Assembly (NCBI GenBank): GCA_017460025.1 | Contig: JAFUBV010000119.1 | Coordinates: 1 to 34,642 of the forward strand | Reading direction: 5' to 3' | Length of the DNA stretch: 34,642 bases | Source: Methanobrevibacter sp. | GTDB taxonomy: Archaea; Methanobacteriota; Methanobacteria; Methanobacteriales; Methanobacteriaceae | In this document: piece by piece, positions 7,982 to 17,061 of the stretch | Layout of the letters: every line of letters begins with the position of its first letter | How positions within the stretch are numbered: the stretch's first letter is position 1 | Program-made: the position numbers and the translations under genes | Notes under the pieces: generated by a model | Seen by the model: only the letters and a program-made list of their open reading frames with translations | Database searches by the model: none | Told to the model about the DNA's origin: nothing

Positions 7982-8838
7982 CTCTTATTCTTTAAAGGAG
8001 CCTTATCTTCCTCATGCTGCGGTCTGTAAAACCAAAAGTTCAACGGCTTAAGTTTATCATATGTTGAAAAACCCTTATTTGTTTTCAATGACACTGTCCA
8101 GGATTTGCGTTTACAATGCCTGTCAATAAATTTGTAGATCTTAAATCTATTCTTGTCCTTACTTGAAATTTCCAATTTTGGCTTTTCATATCCAAACAAC
8201 GTTTGCTGGCCTTGATTTAACCATCTTTCATAGTTTTCATAGTCTTCATAAGATGTTCTTGCAAGTCCTGCAAAAATGTCAGCTATCTGAATCAGTGCAT
8301 TTTCACCAGTATTTGACTCTTCAATGAGAACTTTTGAATATCCGGCAATGCCAAAAGACAATCTTTTTGTGCTGTAAACTCCATCATTGGGCAGTATGTC
8401 TTCAATCAGATTCCAGTCAATGGAATTGTTGCGGTCAGGATAAATTGTCAATGTATCTCCATTTTTCAATTTGTCTTCAGCGAAATTCTTTATTAGCTTA
8501 TAGTACATTAGTGATAGGTTTTTAGTATCGTCACGTCCTAAAATATCATGTCTTGAGTCCGTAATGTCCCATATGATTGTATGGATAAAGACCAAATCAT
8601 CAGACATTAGTCTGAAAAGGTAATTTAAAAACTTTTCCATTGCATGAACTTTGTCCATGGTGTTGAATTTGTTCCATTTGAATCTTTTAGGATTGATATT
8701 ATATTTTTTAAGAATTTCGTCGAGTTTATCATTGACTTTTTGGAAGTGGTCTTTTGATATTACTATCATTGATATTGATCTGAATCGTTTTTTGTTTTGA
8801 CTTGATTCGTCTGCAAATGCTATAAATTCTTTGATTAT
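7978..8838 (-). CDS. DUF3800 protein (RNase H-like fold), non-canonical ATA start, 286 aa
   Basis: The first ATG (8769) gives 263 residues that lack the family's N-terminal DES motif. Upstream the same frame continues for 23 codons as IIKEFIAFADESSQNKKR and on, which supplies exactly that motif (D10 E11 S12). It is bounded by an in-frame TGA. No ATG, GTG or TTG occurs there, but AGGTGA at 8842-8847 lies 3 bases before an ATA codon, so I place the start at that ATA. The next codon, ATC, is also possible. Other family signs are IYPDRNN and IQIADIFAGLAR. DUF3800 proteins are predicted RNase H-like enzymes often found near mobile elements and defence genes. First gene of the operon with the membrane protein and kinase. 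A mutated ATG is the alternative explanation. Confidence 0.8.
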   Translation of the reverse strand: MIKEFIAFADESSQNKKRFRSISMIVISKDHFQKVNDKLDEILKKYNINPKRFKWNKFNTMDKVHAMEKFLNYLFRLMSDDLVFIHTIIWDITDSRHDILGRDDTKNLSLMYYKLIKNFAEDKLKNGDTLTIYPDRNNSIDWNLIEDILPNDGVYSTKRLSFGIAGYSKVLIEESNTGENALIQIADIFAGLARTSYEDYENYERWLNQGQQTLFGYEKPKLEISSKDKNRFKIYKFIDRHCKRKSWTVSLKTNKGFSTYDKLKPLNFWFYRPQHEEDKAPLKNKR

Positions 8839-8841
8839 GGT

Positions 8842-8850
8842 TCACCTCTC
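8842..8850 (-). promoter_or_regulatory. Ribosome-binding site GAGAGGTGA placing the DUF3800 start at ATA
   Basis: On the minus strand GAGAGGTGA is followed by ACC and then ATA. Other genes in this window use the same AGGTG or GGTG element 4-6 bases before their start. The first ATG is more than 70 bases further on and has no comparable site. Confidence 0.6.
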
Positions 8851-8866
8851 TTTGAGAATTGGTATG

Positions 8867-8958
8867 ATTTTCTCATTTTCAGATTTTATTCATTTTCGAG
8901 GATTTTCAATATTTTCTATATTTTTTTTGGAATGGTTGTTCTTATTTTCTGTATTTTC
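8867..8958. repeat. Seven ATTTTC hexamers upstream of the DUF3800 operon
   Basis: ATTTTC begins at 8867, 8875, 8892, 8902, 8911, 8944 and 8953; on the operon's strand this reads GAAAAT. The density is high even for A+T-rich DNA. It could be a repeated operator, or the remains of a low-complexity Glu-Asn coding stretch, since one minus-strand frame reads repeated EN. Confidence 0.4.
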
Positions 8959-9119
8959 AGTTGATTATTTGGTGGAAGTTATATAATTATTTTTTGTTTT
9001 ATTTTATTCTATTTAATATGAACTTCCTTTTTTATACGAATATATTATGATATATGTTTGATTGTTTTTTTACTTAGAATTTTAAAGTAGGGCTGATAAA
9101 TATATATTTGGTGTTAAAT

Positions 9120-10096
9120 ATGAAATTGGCGGTTGTCTTAGATACAAATAAACTTTATACAAATAAACCATCTAGTGACATATCAAAATGGAATTTGTGG
9201 AAATATGATGAAATTCAAAAGTTAATAGAGGACAATGCACTTGAAAATCAGGTTGAAATATTTATTCCAGAAATTGTTTTGTTGGAATCAAAAAAACATT
9301 ATAAGAAGATTTAAATTTAAGAATAAAGAAGATTAAGGAACTAAAAAATGAATTTAAAAATTTTAATGAAGTAAATATTGAGTTGAAGGAACTTGACATT
9401 GATGAATATTGTGATGAGTTATTCAGGTATTATCATAAAAACTTAAAAATAATTCCAATTCCATCAAATAAAACCAATTTATTTGATAAAATTTTGGAGA
9501 TGGCTATAAATAAGTATCCTCCTTTCAAAAAAGGAAAATCTGATCCTGGTTTTAAAGATGCAATCATTTACAAATCTCTTCAAGATTTCAATGAAAATAA
9601 CAAAGAATATGATAAATATGTGCTGGTTACTGGAGATTCTGAGTTTTTAAATCCAGATAATAACTTAAAGAAGAATTTTTCCAAAGATGGCTCTTCAAAA
9701 TTGGAAATTGTTAATAATAAGGAAATTATCTCGTATTTGGTTGATAAATTTGAATTATATGGTGATCTAAATAAATATATTGTTGAATATTTATATGACT
9801 ATGCTTGTAAGAAATTTTTCAAGTGTTTCACGGTTGAGGTAAATTCTGTGGATTATTGGATTAAAAATTGGAATCTTCAAGAAAAATCGACTAAAATTAA
9901 AAAATTGAATGAAAATGAATTTGAAGTTGCAATATTTATTTCTATTGATATTGGTTGTCGAGACGATGAGAATTGGCAACCGGTTTTAAGAAATCCTGTT
10001 GAGAAAACAGTTATCCATCAGGAAAACTATAACCTTTCTTTGGAGGGTGGTGAATGGAAAATGTCTCTAATTTATAGTAAATACTTATTTTTCTAG
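9120..10096 (+). pseudogene. PIN-domain protein (DUF4935-like), broken by one frameshift
   Basis: Two plus-strand frames belong to one gene. The first (ATG 9120, GGTG 6 bases upstream) has LAVVLDTNKLY with acidic D8 and EIVLLESKKH, and stops at 9312-9314. The second, open before 9383 to 10096, has KSDPGFKDAII and VLVTGDSEFLN. Together they supply the four acidic positions of a PIN nuclease. Adding one base near AAGAAGATTTAA (about 9303-9314) joins them into roughly 325 residues. PIN proteins are metal-dependent ribonucleases, common as toxins. A beta-rich C-terminal domain follows (about residues 230-325). It is convergent with the HEPN operon. It may be a real pseudogene, a sequencing error, or a programmed shift. 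The TTG at 9108 is a possible earlier start. Confidence 0.75.
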
Positions 10097-10126
10097 TTTA
10101 AATTAGATTTTTAGATGAATATAGGT

Positions 10127-11503
10127 TTATTCATCTAATTGTCTAAATAACAATGTATTAGATTTTTTGTTATATTCAACTAAAACATATTCATCATTTT
10201 CGTTAATGTCTTCACTTTCAAGATCGCATAATGGGAAATAATATTTTCCATCAAATTCAACTACATTATTCTTAGGATTATTATGAGGTTCATTTTTTGA
10301 ATCTCCTTCTTTTAAAAATTGTGCTACAAAATCTTTTGTATTAATATTTTCACTCCCGCAAACTGGTAGCTGAATACAGCAGTCAATTTCTAATAATCTT
10401 AAAAATAAAATTGTGACAAAAGATGATAATAAATAGAATATTTTAATATTTGAGACAGATTTACCATGAAATGCTTTATTTCTAATTGCATATATTTCAC
10501 TTATTATTCCATCGTTGCAAAGCAAATTTTTTTCTCTAAAAAACGAATCTAATTTTTTATCATCCAATTTCAATTCATCAAGAACATGATTTAATTTTTG
10601 GATAAATACTGGGACATTTCCTCTAATTTCAGTTTCATAAAGATTATTAAACATTTCAAGAACCATGCAGGATATTGCAATTTCTACATCACCATATTTT
10701 TCTCTATGTAAATAAGATAAATAATCTATAATATAATTTACATTGTCGATTTTATTACCCAACTTTAGATAATTTTGATAAGAAGACTTTATAAAATATG
10801 CAAAATTTCCATGATACTCCCCAATGAATGGAATTCTACAGTTAAAATGATTATACTTGGAGATAGGTTTAAAATTCAATTCAAAAGAATCATTTTCATC
10901 ACAACATTTGCACGAAATCCGCATACTTGCCAAATCAGCGGAATAATAACTTACAAGATGTTTTAATCTTTCTATTGCATTTTCATATTTCTTGTTGCAG
11001 TATTTTTCTTCAAAATAAAAACATCCATCGATAGCAAATATTGAAGGGTATGTTCTTACAATCAGTTTTAATTTATCTAAATCATTTATTTTAAAATTTT
11101 TTTCATCAATATTATTCAATTCAAGATTTTCAATAAAATAGAAAGTTCTATTAACTTTATTTCTTTTAAATCTGCCTTTTTTACAACTTATATTTGAAGC
11201 ATATCCATTGACATAATTTGGAGTCATATTTAATTTAAGGGAATTCAAATCAATTAACCATCCGTCCTCTGAAATAAAACTAATTTCATATTCAGTATTT
11301 TTTTCAATATTACAATCTTCAAATTCAATATAGATTTCATCATTTATGTAAACTGCAATATTTTGAGCTGAATATGCAATATTATTTATCTTCAATTCAC
11401 CTGTTTTATTTTCAAATACTATGCAATTATTTCCAAATTTATCGTATCCATTTTTTAAATTCATATTTGGCAAATTATAATCATTATCATTATTTAAAAA
11501 CAT
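10127..11503 (-). CDS. HEPN-like protein B of the SEC-C/HEPN operon, 458 aa
   Basis: This is a paralogue of the preceding gene. The N-terminal half is beta-rich (LKINNIAYSAQNIAVYINDE, ISCKKGR). The C-terminal half is helical and holds ISEIYAIRNKAFHG, an Rx4H motif (R341 and H346 from this start) of the kind that forms the active site of HEPN ribonucleases. It also shares FIKSSY and KDFV motifs with its paralogue. The layout recalls ApeA-type HEPN proteins, but that link is by eye. The start is set at ATG 11503 because GGTGG lies 5 bases before it. The upstream GTG codons at 11510-11515 are part of that site. It follows its paralogue with essentially no gap. Likely a ribonuclease effector or paired toxin subunit. 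Confidence 0.72.
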   Translation of the reverse strand: MFLNNDNDYNLPNMNLKNGYDKFGNNCIVFENKTGELKINNIAYSAQNIAVYINDEIYIEFEDCNIEKNTEYEISFISEDGWLIDLNSLKLNMTPNYVNGYASNISCKKGRFKRNKVNRTFYFIENLELNNIDEKNFKINDLDKLKLIVRTYPSIFAIDGCFYFEEKYCNKKYENAIERLKHLVSYYSADLASMRISCKCCDENDSFELNFKPISKYNHFNCRIPFIGEYHGNFAYFIKSSYQNYLKLGNKIDNVNYIIDYLSYLHREKYGDVEIAISCMVLEMFNNLYETEIRGNVPVFIQKLNHVLDELKLDDKKLDSFFREKNLLCNDGIISEIYAIRNKAFHGKSVSNIKIFYLLSSFVTILFLRLLEIDCCIQLPVCGSENINTKDFVAQFLKEGDSKNEPHNNPKNNVVEFDGKYYFPLCDLESEDINENDEYVLVEYNKKSNTLLFRQLDE

Positions 11504-11514
11504 AAAATCCACCA

Positions 11515-12894
11515 CTATCGTTTATCAATTTTAATATTGCGTAAGCATTTTCCACTTTCTCCCAATGTTTTAAATGTAATAATTCTATACCGATTATTTA
11601 CTTGTATTGAAGAAGTTATGTTAGGTGTGGTTAATGGCAAATATAGTTCTCCATCTTTTTTAAATATTTTAACAATATTATTTTCAGAATCGGTTTTTTC
11701 TATTTCCAATTCATCTAACTTGAATTTGTCAACAAAATCTTTAGAATTTTGAATTTCATCAAGTAGAGGTAAATAAATTGAACAATTTATATTTAATATT
11801 TTCAATAAAATTATTGTCAAAAAATTAGTTACTAGTAACGATAAATATTTGGAATTGACCACTACTCCATGTAAAATTTTACTTCTATATTTAATTAGGC
11901 ACCTCAGATAATCATCATAGTTTAATTTTTCAAGGTATTCAGCAAAAACATCATTTAAACTTTCTTTACTAATGTTTAAATCATTCAACAAATTATCCAA
12001 TCTGTCCTGAAGAAATGTGTCGTCATCTAAAAGTATTCCATTTCCCACGGCCAATATTTCAAGAGCAATAAATGAAGGCATTAAATCAAAGTCATGATTA
12101 TTTCCTAAAAGTATGGACATGTAATGAATAAAGCTATAAAATGCAATCTCACTATCTTTTTTGTTTATAAATGCAGGATATGAAGATTTAATAAAATTTA
12201 AAAGATTGTCTTTTTCATCAACATAAAAACAAGAATAATGATTTTTAACGAAATCTAAATCGGAACGAGATATTGAAATTTCACAATAAGTGTCAGAGAG
12301 AATGCACTCAATATTATTGAATGATTGTCCTGCCGAATATAACTTTAAAAGAAAATATAGTGATTTCCATAATTCTTCAATATTTTCCTTATTTGAATAA
12401 GTATTCTCTTTAAAAAGATATCCATTAATATTTGGAAATGAGTTATTTTGGTATAAAAGTAGTTGAACTCCATTTAATTCTTCAGTTTCAAAATCATAAA
12501 TTGAATTCATGATTTTTAAATTTTCAACAAACGAATAAAATCTAACATAATCTTTATCTCCACATTTTCCTTTTTTACAATTAATTGATAATCCCTTAAA
12601 TTTCATTAGGCCCATGCTTTTATAAGAATTACATTCAATTTCAATTTTAAAATTGTTATCAGATCGAAATTCAATGATTCCGTTGCCTTCAGGAACTTCT
12701 TGTGTGATTAATTCAAAACTACCTAAAATTTCATCATTAATTGTTATATGAATATTTTCAATTTCAAATGTTGTGTCGTTAATGAATAATTGTCCAGTAT
12801 CGCCATGTAATGACTTAATATGGGAAAATACTGATTTAATTTTTGTTTCATGTTCAAAATTGTTTAGATTCATATTAATACTATATTTTATCAA
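11515..12894 (-). CDS. HEPN-like protein A of the SEC-C/HEPN operon, 459 aa
   Basis: It has a beta-rich N-terminal half (INCKKGKCGDK at about 104-114) and a helical C-terminal half with LIKYRSKILHG, giving R337 and H342 of an Rx4H HEPN motif. The shared landmarks FIKSSYPAF, SKDFVDKF and the hydrophobic LLVTNFLTIILLKIL show common descent with protein B. HEPN domains act as metal-independent ribonucleases in many toxin-antitoxin and abortive-infection systems. The TTG start at 12894 directly abuts the stop of the SEC-C gene. An ATG seven codons later (12873) is the alternative, and neither has a strong ribosome-binding site, so translation is probably coupled. Serine replaces the usual asparagine after the motif arginine (RS rather than RN), so this copy may be weaker or inactive. 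Confidence 0.72.
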   Translation of the reverse strand: MIKYSINMNLNNFEHETKIKSVFSHIKSLHGDTGQLFINDTTFEIENIHITINDEILGSFELITQEVPEGNGIIEFRSDNNFKIEIECNSYKSMGLMKFKGLSINCKKGKCGDKDYVRFYSFVENLKIMNSIYDFETEELNGVQLLLYQNNSFPNINGYLFKENTYSNKENIEELWKSLYFLLKLYSAGQSFNNIECILSDTYCEISISRSDLDFVKNHYSCFYVDEKDNLLNFIKSSYPAFINKKDSEIAFYSFIHYMSILLGNNHDFDLMPSFIALEILAVGNGILLDDDTFLQDRLDNLLNDLNISKESLNDVFAEYLEKLNYDDYLRCLIKYRSKILHGVVVNSKYLSLLVTNFLTIILLKILNINCSIYLPLLDEIQNSKDFVDKFKLDELEIEKTDSENNIVKIFKKDGELYLPLTTPNITSSIQVNNRYRIITFKTLGESGKCLRNIKIDKR

Positions 12895-15800
12895 TTATTT
12901 GTATTTATCTAAAAGATCCAGTCCATTAGTTTTTATTTGTGAAAAAGGTATTATGTCCATAGGTGAGCTCTTTAAATAGATTGTTGGTAGCTCCTGTGAT
13001 ACTAAAAAAATTGAAAAAACTTTATAATCTTTTAAATCACACCCTATTTTTTCACCTAATTTATCCAAATTATCTGTAATCCACATACTCCTTCTTTGAT
13101 GCTTTTTTATCCATTCTTTTTTATTAAAAAAATTCTCCATTTCATGAACAATCTGGCGCGGATTTTTACCACTTTCAACGTCCTTACATTCAATTGAAAA
13201 TAAACGTTTATTATCATTATCCAATAATAAAATGTCGATGTCTCCATATTTTGGTTCAACTGTTACTATTTTATCTATCTTCACATTAGAATATATTTTA
13301 AAATCAAATTTTCCTGAAGTTTCTAACTCATCTTCAAACCATTTAAAAACATGCTCATTAAATTCTTTTCCTTTCTTATTAAGCATTTTGCCCATAAATC
13401 TCTTAAATTTTTTTGAAGAATTATCATTTGTTTTATATAATCCTTTAAAAATTAAATTTATCAAATTCAAACCTGAATAATAAGCATTTCTAAAACCATA
13501 AATGACCGTTTCATCTTTGTCATTTTTAATAATTAATGGTTTTAAATAATATGACAAAGGTCTTCTAAAAAACCAAGGATAAATATCATTTTCATCAAAA
13601 CCTTCAGGGGGGTTTTCCCAATTTGCACGAGAGGACAATGAAAAATTTTCTATTGCAAGTAAAGATTTATCATCACTCCATCCCAACTCCTCTTTCAAAA
13701 TATCAATTAATTTCAATTTTGAAATATAAACAATGTCCTTTTCATCATTTACAGCTAAACTTATTAACACTGAAACAAACTCTGCATAATCAGTTAATCT
13801 GATGCCAAATTCATATTTAAATGATTCATCGTCTTCATTGTTAGGGGGTTTTCCACCATTACTTTCATGAAAAATATTTGTGGATAAATTATTCACATGT
13901 TCTACTGTTCTGTTGGTTCTAAATGTGTCAAGAATATCATCCAAATTCGTTCTGGTTCCAATACGGCCAGACTCTAATGGAGTAATTTCAAAATTTATAT
14001 ATTCAGATTTAATATAGTCTCTAGCAAAAGCCCATTCAATATAATTATATGATAAAGCCATTAGATTGTCAAAACTTTCTTTGGATATTTCTAATGTGCT
14101 GTTGAAGTTCTGTTCTGCTGATAAAATTTCTATTAATGTCCTTGTTGGCAATCCTAGTTTATCCAATTCATGATCATCATTAACAATATCCTCCAGGATG
14201 TTGGAAGGATCATCATAACTATTTAATGTATACATGTTCGTTGTTGAAGTGTAATGTCTTGCATGCAATATATTTTCATAATTCAAAATTAATTTTTGGA
14301 TAAGGTCATCCCAATCATATTTAACTATTTCCTGTTTAATACAATCTAGTAAATAATCCACGATTTTGTTACTTAATTCAATAGATTCACCTTTACTCAG
14401 CTGTTGATTGTAGTCAAACTCGCATTGAACTTTATTTGCCAAATTATCCAGTATTAATTGGACATTATGTTCTTGTAATAATCGTATCTGATTTTTAACT
14501 GGAAAATTCATTGGATTTTCTGATGAATAAAGTAAAATATACTTTTTTAAACCCAATGGTGCTTTTTCATTTATAATTTCACAAATGCGTTCCTTAGTTA
14601 ATGTATTTTCAAAACCATTTTCTTCTAATATAATTCCCAACAGTTTTAAAATTTCCTTCATCATAATCCTGTCTGCTTCATTGTTTTTCTGATTTGCAAT
14701 AGATAATAGATATTTACTAATTTTTAAGTCAATTTCTGCTTCAGTTACATGACTTGAAATAATTAAATCTTCCTTAATTTCACTATTTAAATCTAAATCC
14801 TCATATGCTTCAAAACTAATAGAAATAAAAATTGAATGATTATTTAATGGTTTTAAATCAATTTGGAGTTCATCACTAAATTGCCAAATCCAATAACATA
14901 TTGCTTCAGCAATAGTTGATTCAATGTTATTCTTAAAATTAGTAATCCAGATGTTCTGGTCATGTATTTTAATCAAAAATAAATTAAATCCTGTTACATA
15001 CATAAATTCATTAACTTTATTGACTAAAATTAGTTTATCATCATATTTTTCTAAGTGAGGATCTTTATCATGAATTGCATTTTTTCTTAATTCTTTAGTA
15101 TTGATCGATGTTGAATCAAATGTTAAAAAGATTGAATCCACTTTTCTATCATCCAAGTAAAATGAATGATTTTTTTCAAGATATACACTGAATTTATCTA
15201 AAAAACTTTCTCCAATAATATCTTCTTTTTCTAATAATCTTGCAAATTTAAAAAGTGTCAAACTATCATAATGGTCTGTTTTAATCATTATGTCAAATTC
15301 TTCACAATTAATTGTTAATAACTTGATATTTTCCGGCAGGTATGTATAATACTGTCGTCCACTCATGCCCACAAATAAGATTATAATGATGTCTTTGATT
15401 GATTCATCAGAATTAAGATTACCAATAACGGAATCAATTCTGTTTTTTAATTTTGATTCATAGTTTAAGTCTATTTTTTCGCAGGGTCCATTTTCACCAT
15501 AACTTTTTAATGTATCATTGATGAGAATGCAATATGCCAACTTATCTGTGTCAATTTTAAAAATTTCATCTTTAAATATTGAATTTTTCCATTCAGACAA
15601 TTCATAATCATTTTCCTCAAAATATAACTTATTTTTTAATTTAAATTGAATATCTGACCATAAGTTATCCTGATAATATTTTATAAAATTCTCCTTTTCA
15701 TTAAACTTTGCTAGAGATACTAAAATATCATGTCTAAGTGAAATAGACATCAGTGGTGGAAAAATTACATATTCATCATCAATTTTTATTAATGGGGAAG

Positions 15801-16635
15801 TTAATAAGGGATTGTTATCCAAATATTGTGAAAAAACAATAGTTTTATCAAAAAAATCTTTAAATTCTTTTTCAACGGATAAAATATTGTTAAATTTATC
15901 ATCACCTATTTCAATAATAAAATTATCTGCTATTCTTTCATTTATATTTAAAAAATCCTTAAATTCTTTCAATTCATCAGTACTTAATCTAACACATTTT
16001 TTAAGATATTCCAATTCATTAATGTTTGGAATAAATATTTCTTGTCTAAATCTGTTGTCATAAATTTCATAACGCTCATGACCTGACTTTTTAGCAATGT
16101 AATCACTCAGGGATAAGATAAACATGGATGTTTGGTAGAAATGATTCAAAAAATCTTTTGAAAAACTTGAATGGTTAAAATGAATAGAATCAATTATTTT
16201 TTGCAATACATAATACTCAGAAGTAGAGGGTCCTGTAAATATTACATTATTTTTAAAGAATAAAATATTATTTGTAAATAGATTATCTAAAGGATCTTCC
16301 AATGAACCTATTGGCCCATGGGAAGGAAGATATTTTAAAAATAATTCATTTAACTCTGATGTAGTAATTAATTTATCTTCACAGTCAATATTTGAGCATG
16401 CAATTTGAGTTGCAATCTCAAGTCGAATATATTGTGATTGGTTTTCAGGACAAATTGATAAAGCTACTAATGTTTCAATTAAGTCTTTCTGATTATATTT
16501 TGAAAATTCTTCTTTTAATCTATTCAATGCATCATCTGGGAGATTTTTTAAATATCTATCTTTTTTAAGGCAACAATTTTTATATTTCTTTCCACTGCCA
16601 CAGGGACAGGGATCATTTCTACCGATTTTTACCAT
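12895..16635 (-). CDS. Large SEC-C zinc-motif protein with C-terminal PD-(D/E)XK-like nuclease domain, 1246 aa
   Basis: Residues 3-22 are a textbook SEC-C metal-binding motif (GRNDPCPCGSGKKYKNCC). The middle, about 1000 residues, matches nothing I can name; it is mostly helical, cytosolic and acidic. Near the C-terminus GDIDILLLD (D1132, D1134) is followed about 15 residues later by IECKD (E1149, K1151), the D...ExK layout of PD-(D/E)XK nucleases. An upstream helix (EFNEHVFKWFEDEL) could supply the first acidic residue. The start is ATG 16635: AGGTG lies 6 bases upstream and the in-frame GTG at 16644 is inside that site. First gene of a three-gene operon with no gaps to two HEPN proteins. A nuclease or sensor of a defence system is the likeliest role. 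Confidence 0.8.
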   Translation of the reverse strand: MVKIGRNDPCPCGSGKKYKNCCLKKDRYLKNLPDDALNRLKEEFSKYNQKDLIETLVALSICPENQSQYIRLEIATQIACSNIDCEDKLITTSELNELFLKYLPSHGPIGSLEDPLDNLFTNNILFFKNNVIFTGPSTSEYYVLQKIIDSIHFNHSSFSKDFLNHFYQTSMFILSLSDYIAKKSGHERYEIYDNRFRQEIFIPNINELEYLKKCVRLSTDELKEFKDFLNINERIADNFIIEIGDDKFNNILSVEKEFKDFFDKTIVFSQYLDNNPLLTSPLIKIDDEYVIFPPLMSISLRHDILVSLAKFNEKENFIKYYQDNLWSDIQFKLKNKLYFEENDYELSEWKNSIFKDEIFKIDTDKLAYCILINDTLKSYGENGPCEKIDLNYESKLKNRIDSVIGNLNSDESIKDIIIILFVGMSGRQYYTYLPENIKLLTINCEEFDIMIKTDHYDSLTLFKFARLLEKEDIIGESFLDKFSVYLEKNHSFYLDDRKVDSIFLTFDSTSINTKELRKNAIHDKDPHLEKYDDKLILVNKVNEFMYVTGFNLFLIKIHDQNIWITNFKNNIESTIAEAICYWIWQFSDELQIDLKPLNNHSIFISISFEAYEDLDLNSEIKEDLIISSHVTEAEIDLKISKYLLSIANQKNNEADRIMMKEILKLLGIILEENGFENTLTKERICEIINEKAPLGLKKYILLYSSENPMNFPVKNQIRLLQEHNVQLILDNLANKVQCEFDYNQQLSKGESIELSNKIVDYLLDCIKQEIVKYDWDDLIQKLILNYENILHARHYTSTTNMYTLNSYDDPSNILEDIVNDDHELDKLGLPTRTLIEILSAEQNFNSTLEISKESFDNLMALSYNYIEWAFARDYIKSEYINFEITPLESGRIGTRTNLDDILDTFRTNRTVEHVNNLSTNIFHESNGGKPPNNEDDESFKYEFGIRLTDYAEFVSVLISLAVNDEKDIVYISKLKLIDILKEELGWSDDKSLLAIENFSLSSRANWENPPEGFDENDIYPWFFRRPLSYYLKPLIIKNDKDETVIYGFRNAYYSGLNLINLIFKGLYKTNDNSSKKFKRFMGKMLNKKGKEFNEHVFKWFEDELETSGKFDFKIYSNVKIDKIVTVEPKYGDIDILLLDNDNKRLFSIECKDVESGKNPRQIVHEMENFFNKKEWIKKHQRRSMWITDNLDKLGEKIGCDLKDYKVFSIFLVSQELPTIYLKSSPMDIIPFSQIKTNGLDLLDKYK

Positions 16636-16676
16636 AGTGTACACCTAGATTCTTGTATAAATATTGTGAAAATATT

Positions 16677-16695
16677 ATATTTATAATATTTGGGA
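16677..16695 (-). promoter_or_regulatory. Candidate BRE/TATA promoter of the SEC-C/HEPN operon
   Basis: On the minus strand CCCAAATATTATAAATAT looks like an archaeal BRE plus TATA box. Transcription would start about 25 bases on, near 16657, leaving a leader of about 22 bases that contains the AGGTG site. This comes from spacing and sequence only. Confidence 0.4.
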
Positions 16696-17061
16696 GAGCA
16701 TTTGAAAACTATTGCTTTTCATCTACATTACCTTACATAATTTCTTTAAGGCTAGTGTTAACTTTCATTATTTTTAAAATTCACATAAATTTACATTAAC
16801 TTTTCATCTTAAATGTCTATTTAATTAACACTACATTCAAGTATTGTCGTGTTGTTTTCTGTTTACTTTTTTGTTGGGGGTGAATTTGTTAGCTGAAATA
16901 TTTCGTGTGTAAAATCAGTACTGGTTTTGGCAGATAATATTGAATGGTCATTAGAAAGATATTTTACAATGAATCTTAACTCATTTAAAGAGTAATGGTT
17001 GTAGAAATGGTGTGTATATTAATTTTTTGATGATTTGCATGTTGGATATCGAAGTTATCTC
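16696..17061. other. Stretch between convergent/divergent genes with a possible gene relic
   Basis: No intact gene is visible. A 33-codon plus-strand fragment ending at the TAA at 16993-16995 (SVLVLADNIEWSLERYFTMN and a few more) looks protein-like but has no start or ribosome-binding site. It may be a gene relic. Confidence 0.35.

Noticed and set aside
13607-13612. G6 run in the SEC-C gene (C6 on the coding strand)
   Set aside because: Short, in frame and in an ordinary Asn-Pro-Pro context; no sign of a switch.
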